Of a stretch of 64,000 nt of DNA, positions 43,794 to 53,338 are shown in pieces. The DNA is from PALSA-188 sp050746185 (GTDB taxonomy: Bacteria; Acidobacteriota; Terriglobia; Terriglobales; Acidobacteriaceae). How positions within the stretch are numbered: the first letter of the stretch is position 1; each line of letters starts with the position of its first letter. The stretch covers positions 1 through 64,000 of the forward strand of contig JBOGLA010000026.1 of the NCBI GenBank assembly GCA_050746185.1, written 5' to 3'. The notes beneath the pieces were generated by a model. That model ran no database searches. It was not told the DNA's origin and saw only the letters and a list, made by a program, of their open reading frames with translations. A program made the position numbers and the translations under genes.

Positions 43794-45410
43794 TTGACTC
43801 GTCCGAAACCTCTCGTTCTGATCATCCTCGACGGCTGGGGATACCGCGCCGAAACCCAAGCCAATGCCATCGCGCTGGCCCGGAAGCCAACCTATGATCG
43901 TCTGCTGCGCGATTATCCCAACACGCTGATTCAGACCAGCGGCCATTACGTTGGCCTGCCCGACGGGCAAATGGGCAACAGTGAAGTTGGACATCTCAAC
44001 ATCGGCGCAGGCCGAATTGTTCACATGGACAGCACTCGCATCGAGCTCATGATTCAGAACGGGGAGTTTTTTCAGCAACCTGTGCTGCTCGCGGCCATGA
44101 AGAATGCGCTTGCCGGCGGCCGCCAGCTTCACTTCTTCGGCCTGGTTTCTGACGGCGGAGTTCACTCCTACCAGAGCCATCTTCACGCGTTACTCAAAAT
44201 GGCAAAGCAAAATGGTGTAGAGCGCGTCTTCGTCCACGCCTTTATGGATGGCCGCGACACGCTTCCAACCAACGGCGCCGGGTATCTGGAACTGCTTCAG
44301 CAGAAAATGCGCGAATACGATACTGGCAAGATTGCCAGCGTGCATGGGCGATATTACGCGATGGATCGTGATCGCCGGTGGGAGCGCATTGACAAGGCAT
44401 TCACGGCAATGGTCAATGGCGCCGGCGAAGGCAGAAAATACGACGATCCGGTCCAGGGCGTTAAGGATTCCTACAACAAGAACGTCACCGACGAATTTAT
44501 CGTGCCGTTTGTCTGCAACAAGGAAGGCGAGTCTGGAGAGCCGGTTGCGACCGTTCGCGACGGCGATTCCTGCATCTGTTTTAATTTCCGTGCTGACCGC
44601 GTGCGCCAGATCACGCGCGCGCTTACTCGCAACAGTGGCCTCAATGCGGAGGGAGGACGCGATTTACCCGGAGCCGACGACCTCGACGCCACAATACCGC
44701 GAGATCGTGTGCCCACTAACCTTCACTACGTCTGCATGACCCAATACGACAAGCATTTCAGCTTGCCGATCGTGATTCCGCCGGAATCCATGGACAACAT
44801 TCTCGCCAACGTTATGGGCCAGATGAATCTACGAAATCTGCGCGTGGCAGAAACGGAAAAGTACGCCCACGTGACGTACTTTTTCAACGGCGGCGTCGAA
44901 ACGCCGTTCCCCGGAGAAGACCGTGTGCTGATTCCGTCGCAAAAGGTCGCAACTTACGACTTGAAGCCGGAGATGAGCGCGGCGGGAATTGCGGATGCCG
45001 TCATCAAAGCAGTCGAGGATGGAACGTTCGACGTAATCATTGTCAATTTTGCCAATGCCGACATGGTTGGGCATTCCGGCAAGATCGAACCGACTGTCCG
45101 TGCCGTCGAAACCGTGGACGGGTGCCTCGATAGCATCGAGCGGGCAGTGCGCGCGAAGGGCGGTGCGATTCTGATCACCGCTGATCACGGCAATGCTGAG
45201 ATGCTGATTGATCCGGTGACCGGCGGGCCACACACGGCGCATACGACGAATCCGGTTCCGTTCATTGTCATCGCGGAAAACGGCAAAAAGATAACTTTGA
45301 GGCCGAATGGCTCGCTGCGCGACATCTCGCCGACAATTTTGGCGATGTTGGGAATTCCGCAGCCAAAAGACATGACGGGTCACGATTTGAGGATGCTGCG
45401 AGGGAATTAG
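43794..45410 (+). CDS. gpmI: 2,3-bisphosphoglycerate-independent phosphoglycerate mutase
   Basis: A 538-residue cofactor-independent phosphoglycerate mutase, interconverting 3- and 2-phosphoglycerate in glycolysis with two Mn ions. Visible: VLIILDGWGYR (metal Asp), the phosphoserine site GQMGNSEVGHLNIGAGR, MDGRDTLPTNG, HGRYYAMDRDRRW, NFANADMVGHSG and TADHGNAEM with the C-terminal His/Asp ligands. The start is a TTG at 43794 preceded by AGGAGC; no ATG fits. The short leader contains repeated GAGCTA units. Confidence 0.95.
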   Translation: MTRPKPLVLIILDGWGYRAETQANAIALARKPTYDRLLRDYPNTLIQTSGHYVGLPDGQMGNSEVGHLNIGAGRIVHMDSTRIELMIQNGEFFQQPVLLAAMKNALAGGRQLHFFGLVSDGGVHSYQSHLHALLKMAKQNGVERVFVHAFMDGRDTLPTNGAGYLELLQQKMREYDTGKIASVHGRYYAMDRDRRWERIDKAFTAMVNGAGEGRKYDDPVQGVKDSYNKNVTDEFIVPFVCNKEGESGEPVATVRDGDSCICFNFRADRVRQITRALTRNSGLNAEGGRDLPGADDLDATIPRDRVPTNLHYVCMTQYDKHFSLPIVIPPESMDNILANVMGQMNLRNLRVAETEKYAHVTYFFNGGVETPFPGEDRVLIPSQKVATYDLKPEMSAAGIADAVIKAVEDGTFDVIIVNFANADMVGHSGKIEPTVRAVETVDGCLDSIERAVRAKGGAILITADHGNAEMLIDPVTGGPHTAHTTNPVPFIVIAENGKKITLRPNGSLRDISPTILAMLGIPQPKDMTGHDLRMLRGN

Positions 45411-45588
45411 CGTCAATCAAGAGGGAATTGTCATCTGGAGTTGATGTTTGCCAAAAAGTAATTGTCATCTCGATCGGAGCAAGATTGCCTCGGGCCATAT
45501 TGCGGAGTCGAGAGGGGTGCTTCCCGTCGGCGACAGATATTCTTCGGGGTTTTGGGCGTAGGGAGAAAGCAGGTCCCTCCACTTCACA

Positions 45589-45610
45589 AACGATTTGCAT
45601 GCAAATCGTT
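45589..45610. repeat. 22 bp perfect palindrome
   Basis: The half site AACGATTTGCA followed directly by its complement makes a perfect 22 bp palindrome. It lies inside a stretch (about 45460-45650) that reads, on the minus strand, as a dispersed-repeat type unit beginning TCATCCCGACCGGAACG. The stretch separates gpmI from the dehydrogenase gene. Confidence 0.7.
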
Positions 45611-45664
45611 CGTTCCGGTCGGGATGACGGATTTAATTGGTTGACAGTTACGCCGAGTCCGGCC

Positions 45665-46651
45665 ATGAAGCTTCTCATTCTTCCCTATCATCGCTTGAGC
45701 CTCTGGAACGCTCCGCTCTGGTTTTCCGAACGCCTGCGCGACGACTTCCCGCAGCTAAACATCATTCACCTCAGCGACTACGATCAAATCGAAGAAGAGA
45801 TTCGCGACGCCGACGTCGTCATGGGATGGTCGCTTCGTCCGAAACAATTCATCGCCGCGAAGAAGCTGCGCTGGGTTCATTCTCCCGCGGCGGCTGTCCA
45901 TCAATTGCTCTTCCCCGAAATGGTGAATAGTGATGTCATCCTCACCAACGCTCGCGATGTGCATGGCGCAACGGTAGCCGAGCATGCGATCACGCTGATC
46001 TTCGCTCTTGCCAAGAAGCTTCCTACGGCGATGCGATTCCAGCAGCAACATACATGGGGGCAGAGTCTGGTCTGGGAGTCCCATCCGCCGCCCCGCGAGA
46101 TTGCCGGAGCAACCCTGGGATTAATCGGGCTCGGCAGTATTGGCCGTGAAGTTGCCAAACGCGCTTCGCTGCTTGGCATGCGCGTGATCGCCGTTCGCGA
46201 GAGCGTGAAAAAAGATAAGCCGGAGGACGTCGAGGAAGTATTTGCCCCTTCACAGCTTGAAGCGATGTTGTCGCAATCGGATTACGTGGTGCTTGCCGCT
46301 CCGGTGACCGACGCCACGCGAGGCATGATCAACGCCGACCGTCTCGGGCATATGAAGCCGGATGCTCATCTGATCAATGTGGGCCGCGGACAACTCGTGG
46401 ACGAACTTGCTTTAGCCGAAGCCTTGCGTTCTAACAAAATCGCAGGAGCTGCGCTGGATGTTTTTGACGAGGAGCCGCTGCCTGCCGAGTCGCCGCTCTG
46501 GGACTTGGAAAATCTGCTGATTACGCCTCACACCGCGGGTTTTACCGAAAAGATGTGGGAGCGCCACTACACGCTTTTCACAGAAAACCTCCGCCGCTAT
46601 CTTAACCATGCGCCACTGATTGCGATTGTAGATAAGAAAAAGGGATACTGA
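45665..46651 (+). CDS. D-2-hydroxyacid dehydrogenase
   Basis: A 328-residue NAD-dependent D-isomer 2-hydroxyacid dehydrogenase. N-terminal catalytic half-domain (VMGWSLRPKQFIAAKKLRWVHS), then the Rossmann core GLIGLGSIGREVAKRA, active-site Arg in INVGRGQLVD, Glu in FDEEPLPAESPLW and His in TPHTAGFTEKMWERH. I start at the ATG at 45665, which begins the first strand (KLLILPYHR); the upstream extension to 45428 is repeat-derived. Substrate (glyoxylate/hydroxypyruvate type or phosphoglycerate type) not decidable. Confidence 0.92.
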   Translation: MKLLILPYHRLSLWNAPLWFSERLRDDFPQLNIIHLSDYDQIEEEIRDADVVMGWSLRPKQFIAAKKLRWVHSPAAAVHQLLFPEMVNSDVILTNARDVHGATVAEHAITLIFALAKKLPTAMRFQQQHTWGQSLVWESHPPPREIAGATLGLIGLGSIGREVAKRASLLGMRVIAVRESVKKDKPEDVEEVFAPSQLEAMLSQSDYVVLAAPVTDATRGMINADRLGHMKPDAHLINVGRGQLVDELALAEALRSNKIAGAALDVFDEEPLPAESPLWDLENLLITPHTAGFTEKMWERHYTLFTENLRRYLNHAPLIAIVDKKKGY

Positions 46652-46657
46652 GACGCG

Positions 46658-47974
46658 ATGCGTTCAGTCGTGATACGAACGATGCTGATTTTAGTCACAG
46701 GGACGGGGATCATGTTCGCGCAGACGAACGCAAATGCGCCACCAACTTTTTACAAAGATGTCCTTCCCATCCTTCAGCAACATTGCCAAACTTGCCATCG
46801 TCCCGGCGAAATCGCCCCCTTTCCCCTGGTGAGTTATCAGCAGGCTCATTCATGGTCGGAACAGATTAAAGATGCGGTACGCGCGAAACGAATGCCGCCA
46901 TGGTTTGCCGATCCCTGCTGCGGAAAATTCGCCGACGATCCGTCGCTGAGCGCGGCGGAAATTGCGACAGTATCTTCATGGGCAGATGCCAGGGCGCCGG
47001 CGGGAAATCCTCGTGACGCGCCGAAGCCTCCCCACTGGGTCGCAGGTTGGAATATCGCGAAGCCAGATCTGATTTTGCAAATGCCGAAGCCGGTTGCGAT
47101 TCCGGCCCATGGCGACGTGGAATATACCTACGAGATCGTGCCAACGAACTTCGTCCAGGACCGATGGGTGCAGATGTGCGAGGTGCGGCCATCGAGCCGC
47201 GAGCACGTTCATCATGCCGTTCTCTATGTCCGGCCTCCGGAATCCACATGGCTTCGCGGCGCCCCAATCGGAGTGCCATTCACTGCGTCAACCGTGCATG
47301 ATCCTCATCTCATGCGCGAAGCTCATGCAACGACGAGCGATATGCTTCTTGTTTACGCGCCCGGCAGTTCACCGGATAACTGGCCTGCCGGCGAGGCAAA
47401 ATTCATCCCCGCCCACTCCGACCTGATATTCCAGATGCATTACACCACCAACGGACGAGCCGCCAGCGATCAAACTGCCGTGGGCATGGTATTTTCAAAA
47501 CACATACCTATTCGGCGTGTTCTCACGCTCCAGTTGGCCAATGAAGACGACACGATACCCATTCCCCCCGGCGCCGATAACTATCGCGTCGAAGTGCACG
47601 GAACGCTGCCCAATGATGCGACGCTATTGAGCTTTTTCCCGCACATGCATCTTCGCGGCAGGCGGTTCGAATACAACATCATTCATCCTGACGCGGCGCC
47701 GGACAAGAGAATCGAAACCCTGCTGAGAGTGAATTACGACTTCTATTGGCAGATGAGTTACCGGCTGGCTGAACCGCGTTTCCTGAAAGCGGGAACGGAA
47801 CTTCAAGCCGTGGCCTGGTATGACAATTCACGAAACAATGCGCACAATCCCGATCCCGACGCGCCAGTGATTTGGGGAGATCAGACCTATAACGAAATGA
47901 TGGTTGGATTCTTCGACGTCGCAGTGCCTGCGAACATGGACAAAAAGCGATTCTTCATCCGGCGTCCGGAATGA
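46658..47974 (+). CDS. haem c domain fused to copper (PHM-like) monooxygenase-type fold
   Basis: A 438-residue exported protein. Signal peptide to FAQ (about residue 22), then a cytochrome c-like region with CQTCH (C43, C46, H47) plus MPPW as candidate Met ligand. Residues about 150-430 have the two-domain PHM/DBH copper type II monooxygenase pattern: REHVHHAVLYVR (CuH-type His pair), FQMHYTTNG, FFPHMHLRGR and AWYDNSRNNAHNP. Such haem-copper fusions occur in Acidobacteria and planctomycetes. Substrate unknown, so the reaction is inferred from the fold. It follows the dehydrogenase by six bases. Confidence 0.88.
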   Translation: MRSVVIRTMLILVTGTGIMFAQTNANAPPTFYKDVLPILQQHCQTCHRPGEIAPFPLVSYQQAHSWSEQIKDAVRAKRMPPWFADPCCGKFADDPSLSAAEIATVSSWADARAPAGNPRDAPKPPHWVAGWNIAKPDLILQMPKPVAIPAHGDVEYTYEIVPTNFVQDRWVQMCEVRPSSREHVHHAVLYVRPPESTWLRGAPIGVPFTASTVHDPHLMREAHATTSDMLLVYAPGSSPDNWPAGEAKFIPAHSDLIFQMHYTTNGRAASDQTAVGMVFSKHIPIRRVLTLQLANEDDTIPIPPGADNYRVEVHGTLPNDATLLSFFPHMHLRGRRFEYNIIHPDAAPDKRIETLLRVNYDFYWQMSYRLAEPRFLKAGTELQAVAWYDNSRNNAHNPDPDAPVIWGDQTYNEMMVGFFDVAVPANMDKKRFFIRRPE

Positions 47975-47993
47975 GGGCAGCCCAGTCGTGACG

Positions 47994-49013
47994 TTAGCGA
48001 ACCTCGATGTCGCCTGAGCCGGTTTCAATGTGTACGGAGACTCCGCCTCCGCGAACCTTTCCGCGAACGTCTTTCTTGCCGCTGGCAACTTCCGTGGTCA
48101 TGGGGAAGTTCACCGACACGGTCCCTGAGCTGGTATGCGCATCGAGGTCGAACGAAGCATTCGAAGGGAATCGCAAGCGCACGGTTCCTGATCCTGTATG
48201 TACATTCCACGCCCCGGTGGGATCGCCTTCCGCGAGGATGGAGCCACTGCCGGTCGAGGCCTCGAGTGAGCCGCGAAGCCCCTGTAAATCAAGGCTTCCG
48301 GAGCCGGTACCGGCCCGCACCGATCCCGAAGCAGTTTGTTCGAGATGGATGGACCCACTACCGGTGTTTCCCTCGAACCCGCCGGCGATGTCCGTGGCGT
48401 GAATCGAACCGCTCCCGGTTTTCACATGAACATTGCCATTCACCTGGTCAATCTCAACGTCGCCCGAGCCAGTGCTGGCGCGGACCGTGTTGCCAATTTT
48501 TGAAGCCTTGAGGTGTCCGGAACCCGATGAGAGATCCGCGGAACCGTGAATGCCTTCAATGTCCTCACTTCCGGAACCGGTCTGCGCCCGCAGCTGAGTT
48601 TCGGAAGGTACAACCAATTCGTAGCTGATTGATATGCCCCTCCGCAATTCGGGATCATCAATGTGGCCGATTCGAATTTCACTCCCGTTCTGCTGAATGG
48701 GAGGATTGGATTCAAGACGCCTAATTTTTTCGTCCGCATTTCCGTCGAACCAGTCTGTCGCTCGGATTCGTGCATTGATTCGAACTTCGTCAGACCTTCC
48801 CGTTTGGACCTGAATGTTGCCGGATCCCGTGATCACATCCAGATTGACGTTTCCCGAAACTTTCAGGGTGCGCTGAAAAGATCCCTCGGAGGCGGCCACC
48901 GCAGGCAGGGCAAGCGAGCAGACAGCCAGAATAAGACAAAGCGGCGCAAGCAGGAAACACGGGCAAGAAGTGGAGGAATTCGTTCTGCGGAGTCGCAATG
49001 GTCGCTCCTTCAT
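47994..49013 (-). CDS. DUF4097-type beta-helix adhesin-like protein
   Basis: A 339-residue exported protein. Signal peptide (FLLAPLCLILAVCSLALPAVA), then a long right-handed beta-strand repeat of the DUF4097 type. The recurring unit is about 17-20 residues ending in TGSGS(I/V/L) or SGSG, at least nine times between residues 150 and 330. The start is the ATG at 49013 rather than an upstream codon at 49028. It is on the opposite strand from the monooxygenase and precedes no obvious partner; it is downstream of the RND adaptor, which may be the first gene of the same operon. Function unknown; DUF4097 proteins are often membrane-associated. Confidence 0.85.
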   Translation of the reverse strand: MKERPLRLRRTNSSTSCPCFLLAPLCLILAVCSLALPAVAASEGSFQRTLKVSGNVNLDVITGSGNIQVQTGRSDEVRINARIRATDWFDGNADEKIRRLESNPPIQQNGSEIRIGHIDDPELRRGISISYELVVPSETQLRAQTGSGSEDIEGIHGSADLSSGSGHLKASKIGNTVRASTGSGDVEIDQVNGNVHVKTGSGSIHATDIAGGFEGNTGSGSIHLEQTASGSVRAGTGSGSLDLQGLRGSLEASTGSGSILAEGDPTGAWNVHTGSGTVRLRFPSNASFDLDAHTSSGTVSVNFPMTTEVASGKKDVRGKVRGGGVSVHIETGSGDIEVR

Positions 49014-49068
49014 AGTCCGGCACGCCACCCCAGGGGAGCGGCGGGGTGTCTCGGCCGCCGCAAATCGT

Positions 49069-50283
49069 CTATTGCAGCACGACCTGATCGCCTTCCTTTA
49101 ACCCGCTGAGGACTTCGGTTTTCGCTCCGTTCGAAATTCCAATATTCACTGCAACTTTGACCTTACCGTCCTTCGCTTTGGGCTGTGGAATCTCCACCGA
49201 TGCCTTCTTGTCCTTGTCGTAAATAATTGCGCCTTCCGGAATTTGCAGCACATTCTTGTGTTCTTCGAGAATGATTTCTGCATTGGCAGTCATTTCTGCC
49301 TTTAATTCTCCGCCGGGATTATTGATGGAGACACGAACCTCGAAAGTAGTGACATTGTCTTTTTCAACTCCCATCGGAGAGATCTTCGTCACCACTCCGT
49401 TGAAAGTCTTGTCTTTGAAACTCTCCACTTTGATCCGTGCCGGTTGCCCGAGATAAACCCGGCCGATGTCGCTCTCATCAACCTTGCCCTTTACATAGAC
49501 CTGACTGGTATCGCCCAGAGTCATCACCAGGGTCGCGGACGAACCCAATACCAGGATTGAGCTCACCGCGTCTCCGAGTTCTACATCCCGTGACAACACC
49601 ACGCCGTCCATGGGAGACTCAATATCGGTATAGCTGAGTTGTTCTTCAAGTTGCTTCAAATTGGCGCGGCCCTGTGCGATTTGAGCTTCAGATTGAGCGA
49701 CTTTTGAGGCTAAAACCACTACCTGCGCCTTGGAGACGTTTTGCTTGTTCAGGGCCAGTTGATAGTTCTTGTCCGCATCATCCAGAGCCGTCTCGGACAG
49801 AATTCCGTCCTTGGCCATTCCTTGCGCACGCTCGTACTCTCGCTTCAGCAGCGGAACGTCCGGGCCTTCGGCGTCCACTTTGGCCCGCTGCCAGTCCGCC
49901 TGCGAGCTTGCGAGATTAGCCTCGTCCGCTTGCAACGCGGCGCGGGACTGCTCGACCTGGGCCTCGATCTCAACCTTATCCAATTGCGCCAGAAGTTGGC
50001 CCTTCTTTACTCTATCGCCCGCGTCCACGTACAGCTTTGTCACGATGCCGCTGGCTTTCGATTTCACCTCGACCTTGGTGATGGGCTCGACTTTCCCGGT
50101 CGCCACTACGCTCTTGGCAAGGTCTCCTTTTTCAACCTTCGCAAGCTTCGACGGATCAATCTTGGTGCCGCCCCGGTTGAAGGCGTATAGAGCGCCCGCG
50201 AATATCACAATCACCAGAACGACAATTGTGACTATGATGATTCGCTTACGCCGCTTCTTCCTGCCATTATTATTGCCGTTCAC
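49069..50283 (-). CDS. RND/ABC efflux periplasmic adaptor (HlyD/MacA type)
   Basis: A 404-residue membrane fusion protein: a basic cytoplasmic start (NNNGRKKRRKRIII), one N-terminal membrane helix, lipoyl/barrel-sandwich halves (VEVKSKASGIVTKLYVDAGDRVKKGQLLAQLD and the matching LSYTDIESPMDGVVLSRDVELG), a coiled-coil hairpin (about 105-215) and beta-barrel plus membrane-proximal domains. I start at the GTG at 50283 because AGGAGG ends four bases before it; the longer frame from 50322 would place that sequence inside the coding region. Neither an ABC nor an RND pump is adjacent; the DUF4097 gene follows downstream. Confidence 0.9.
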   Translation of the reverse strand: MNGNNNGRKKRRKRIIIVTIVVLVIVIFAGALYAFNRGGTKIDPSKLAKVEKGDLAKSVVATGKVEPITKVEVKSKASGIVTKLYVDAGDRVKKGQLLAQLDKVEIEAQVEQSRAALQADEANLASSQADWQRAKVDAEGPDVPLLKREYERAQGMAKDGILSETALDDADKNYQLALNKQNVSKAQVVVLASKVAQSEAQIAQGRANLKQLEEQLSYTDIESPMDGVVLSRDVELGDAVSSILVLGSSATLVMTLGDTSQVYVKGKVDESDIGRVYLGQPARIKVESFKDKTFNGVVTKISPMGVEKDNVTTFEVRVSINNPGGELKAEMTANAEIILEEHKNVLQIPEGAIIYDKDKKASVEIPQPKAKDGKVKVAVNIGISNGAKTEVLSGLKEGDQVVLQ

Positions 50284-50586
50284 ACATCCTCCTGATTTTA
50301 AGAACAGCGCCTCTGTCCACACTCGTCTTACGAATGGGAAGACAACTAAGTTCCAGAAAACTCGGGCCTCACTTGTGGAAACTGATTGCTTTCGATTTCA
50401 CACCACTGGAAAGCTTCGTTCATTAGACCGGGTGACACCGAAAACGAAAGCAAACATAATTTAAACGTTACGGTCAGAACCTAAGCGGGGAAGTTCTTCA
50501 AAGGCCCTAAGTTGCATTCAATTCTACAGGTTTGGCCCACTCTTGAAAACGCGACACCCTCTTTGGAATGTTAAGATTATGCATTC
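50284..50586. other. divergent intergenic region
   Basis: The region between the divergent adaptor and HlyC genes should hold their promoters. I see no convincing -35/-10 pair, repeat or hairpin and do not assign one. Confidence 0.3.
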
Positions 50587-51957
50587 ATGATCGCCTTTGT
50601 GCTGCTCCGGGTTTTCCTGGTGATCCTGCTGGTCGCAGCCAATGCCTTCTTTGCCGCCGCGGAATTCGCATTAGTCAGCGTTCGGGATACCCGGATCCAG
50701 CAGCTCATTGAAGCCCGCCGTATCGGAGCCAAAGTCGTCCAAAGGCTGCACCGCAATCTGGACGAAGTCGTCAACGGCGTCCAACTCGGCATCACCGTCG
50801 TCAGCCTCACCCTGGGATGGATTGGCGAGCCGATCGTGGCCCACATCGTCGAGGCTTCCCGCTTCATCGCCAAAGTCCCTCACGCCCTCGTGTACGCGCA
50901 TGGCATCGCCATCATCGTCGCGTTCAGCCTCATTACCTGCATGCACGTGATTTTGGGCGAACTGGTGCCGAAGTCATTAGCATTGCAACGCTCGGAACAA
51001 GTCGCTCTCGCCGTTGCCGCTCCTATGGAGGTTTTTCTCACCCTCACCCGGCCGGTGATCTTCCTGATGACCCGTGCCGCCGGCTCCGTTCTGCGCACAT
51101 TTGGCTCGCGCAAAATTCGCCAGGGACCGGTGCATTCTCCAGACGAACTGAAGCTGATTGTGACCGCAAGCCGCCAGCTGGGGCAAATTCCGCCATTCCA
51201 GGAAGAGATGATTCATCAGGCGCTGGAACTCGATAACATCACCGTGCGAGAAGTTATGGTTCCCCGTCCCAATATTTTTTCCTTGCCCGGCGATATGAAT
51301 CTCGATGAAGCTCTAAAGCGCGTCACCGAAGAACAACATTCGCGCATCCCTGTTTTCGATCCTCAAAGCGGCCCCGAGCATATTGTCGGGGTCCTTTATT
51401 CTAAGGACCTCATGCGCTGGATTCGCATGCGGCTGGCGAATCTTCCGACAGCCGCCCGAATTTCGGGCATGAAAATCAGCCAGATCATGCACGACGTTTT
51501 GGTTGTGCCTGAGACCAAAGTTCTCACCGAACTGCTTACCGAGTTTCGGGAGCGCAAACGCCATCTCGCGGTTGTGGTGGATGAGTTTGGTTCTACCGCA
51601 GGAGTGATTACGGTTGAAGACATTCTCGAGCAATTGGTGGGCGAGATCGAAGACGAGTTTGACGTGACGCCATCCGAACAAGCCATGGTAAATAGTGCGG
51701 ATGAAACTCTCTCGTTGGATGGCTCGGCCAACATCCGCGACCTCGAAGCCCAGTATGACTTGGCGTTGCCCCGCGACCGCGGCTTCGAGACTCTGGCCGG
51801 TTTTGTGCTCGCGCAACTACAAAAGATCCCCCGTGCCGGAGAATTTTTCGAATATGACGGCCATCGCTTCGTAATCGCCGAAATGGATGGACATCGCATC
51901 GTCAAGGTGAAGATCGAGAATCTGGAACCCAAGCCGGTTGGTCAGGCCGTAAAGTAG
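50587..51957 (+). CDS. HlyC/CorC (CNNM-type) transporter
   Basis: A 456-residue membrane protein. The N-terminal DUF21/CNNM domain has about four helices (LLRVFLVILLVAANAFFAAAEFALVSVR, GWIGEPIVAHIVE, HVILGELVPKSLAL), then a CBS pair (about 215-345; VREVMVPRPNIFSL; VVVDEFGSTAGVITVEDIL) and a CorC_HlyC domain (about 360-445). Members were named haemolysins but are now linked to Mg or Co resistance and Na-coupled Mg export. Nothing around narrows the ion. Confidence 0.93.
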   Translation: MIAFVLLRVFLVILLVAANAFFAAAEFALVSVRDTRIQQLIEARRIGAKVVQRLHRNLDEVVNGVQLGITVVSLTLGWIGEPIVAHIVEASRFIAKVPHALVYAHGIAIIVAFSLITCMHVILGELVPKSLALQRSEQVALAVAAPMEVFLTLTRPVIFLMTRAAGSVLRTFGSRKIRQGPVHSPDELKLIVTASRQLGQIPPFQEEMIHQALELDNITVREVMVPRPNIFSLPGDMNLDEALKRVTEEQHSRIPVFDPQSGPEHIVGVLYSKDLMRWIRMRLANLPTAARISGMKISQIMHDVLVVPETKVLTELLTEFRERKRHLAVVVDEFGSTAGVITVEDILEQLVGEIEDEFDVTPSEQAMVNSADETLSLDGSANIRDLEAQYDLALPRDRGFETLAGFVLAQLQKIPRAGEFFEYDGHRFVIAEMDGHRIVKVKIENLEPKPVGQAVK

Positions 51958-52001
51958 TGTCAACCGGGAACTGAGAACTGCAAACTATTAACTGATTCCT
52001 A

Positions 52002-52919
52002 ATGCTCCGTTACCTCTCCTTAAGAGTCCTCTACACGCTGCCCGTCATCTGGCTGGTAGTCTCTCTTGTCTTTCTGCTCATCCATTTAGTGCCCGGCGAT
52101 CCCATTCTCCAGATGCTCGGCGAGGGCGCCCCGGCGACCGACATACAGGCAGCCCGGCACGCCTATGGACTCGATGTTCCACTCGGCCAACAGTACTTTC
52201 ACTACTGGAAAGGCGTTGTTCACGGAGACCTTGGGCCCTCGGTACGCTTCAACCAGAGCGTCAGCAGCCTGATTGCGGAGCGGTATCCCTATACTTTGCA
52301 GTTGACCCTGGCGGCGCTGGTAGTTGCGATTCTGCTATCCATTCCGGCGGGAGTACGCTCTGCCCAAAGGCGAAATCGTTGGGATGACCGGACCATCAGC
52401 GTAGTCAGCCTCTTCGGATTGTCGTTCCCGAACTTCGCCCTGGGTCCCATTCTGATTTTATTTTTCTCCATCGAGCTGGGATGGTTGCCCGTCTCCGGCT
52501 CTGGCAGTTTCGCACACCTAATCTTGCCGTCCATCACGATGGGCGGCGCATTGGCGGCGATTCTGACGCGCATGGTTCGCACCTCCATGCTCGAGGAACT
52601 CGGCCAGGATTACATACGCACCGCCCGCGCCAAGGGTTTGCCCGAGCGAACAGTTGTGTGTCGCCACGCATTGCGCAATGCGATGATTCCGGTGATTACG
52701 GTCTTGGGATTGCAGTTCGGCGCGCTTTTGGCTGGCGCAATCGTAACCGAAACAATTTTTTCGTGGCCGGGAATCGGAAGGCTCACAATTCAAGCCATTA
52801 GTAACCGCGATTATTATTTGGTCCAAGGATGCATCCTTGCGATTGGGCTAACCTACGTCGCGGTGAATTTTCTGACGGATTTGCTTTATTCGGTGGCGAA
52901 CCCGAGGATTAGGCAGTAA
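52002..52919 (+). CDS. ABC transporter permease, DppB/OppB type
   Basis: A 305-residue permease with six predicted membrane helices and the EAA-type loop (DYIRTARAKGLPERTVVCRHALRNAMIP). N-terminal LYTLPVIWLVVSLVFLLIHLVPGDP is typical of the peptide/nickel DppB family. No DppA, DppC, DppD or DppF partner is in the window, so it is a lone copy; partners may lie elsewhere. It follows the HlyC gene by 44 bases. Confidence 0.9.
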   Translation: MLRYLSLRVLYTLPVIWLVVSLVFLLIHLVPGDPILQMLGEGAPATDIQAARHAYGLDVPLGQQYFHYWKGVVHGDLGPSVRFNQSVSSLIAERYPYTLQLTLAALVVAILLSIPAGVRSAQRRNRWDDRTISVVSLFGLSFPNFALGPILILFFSIELGWLPVSGSGSFAHLILPSITMGGALAAILTRMVRTSMLEELGQDYIRTARAKGLPERTVVCRHALRNAMIPVITVLGLQFGALLAGAIVTETIFSWPGIGRLTIQAISNRDYYLVQGCILAIGLTYVAVNFLTDLLYSVANPRIRQ

Positions 52920-52921
52920 GG

Positions 52922-53304
52922 CTAGCCTCCCACAAAGAGCAAGCAAGCGGCCACAACCTTCTCGCGGCTGTAGTAGGCAGCGTGAAGGGTGCCGGCGGGA
53001 TCAGATGCTTCATACTCCCGTTTGACTGAGTTCCAGCTTCAGATTCTTTCGGGTTCGGTACGACTGCCATTGGTTGTGAAATATATCGTCTTTGAAGTCC
53101 CAATCCACCGCCCAGTAATCCACCATTCGGCCCCCTGCTTAATCGTGCCTCGCACTTCGGCGGGACGTCGTCGAGGGGAATGACAAAATCGGAGTGCGTC
53201 AGAGTGACTTCGCGCTCTTTTGTTTTTACGTCAACTTTTAGAGCGCCCAGCTCGAAAAACTCATGCCGGAATTTGCTTGCCTTCGTTTTTTCGGAAGAAT
53301 CCAA
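52922..53304 (-). pseudogene. decayed gene, possibly the C-terminus of a DNA-methyltransferase-type protein
   Basis: The minus strand holds protein-like text broken by at least three frame changes: TLTHSDFVIPLDDVPP in the starting frame, EVRGTIKQGAEWW in a second, DYWAVDWDFKDDIFHNQWQS then RTRKNLKLELSQTG in a third, and YEASDPAGTLHAAYYSRE with a stop in a fourth segment. Each change can be repaired by adding one base. The DYWAVDWD and WQS-RTRK region reminds me of the tail of type III restriction-type DNA methylases, but that is from memory and weak. Next to a PD-(D/E)XK nuclease gene. Sequencing error in all three places would be odd, so decay is favoured. Confidence 0.4.
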
Positions 53305-53338
53305 TGAAGACTGCGAGAATCACTGAGGTTTGCGTAGG

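Noticed and set aside
50500..50586. sigma70 promoter with TTGAAA and TAAGAT
   Set aside because: The two boxes are about 23 bases apart, too far for a credible promoter.
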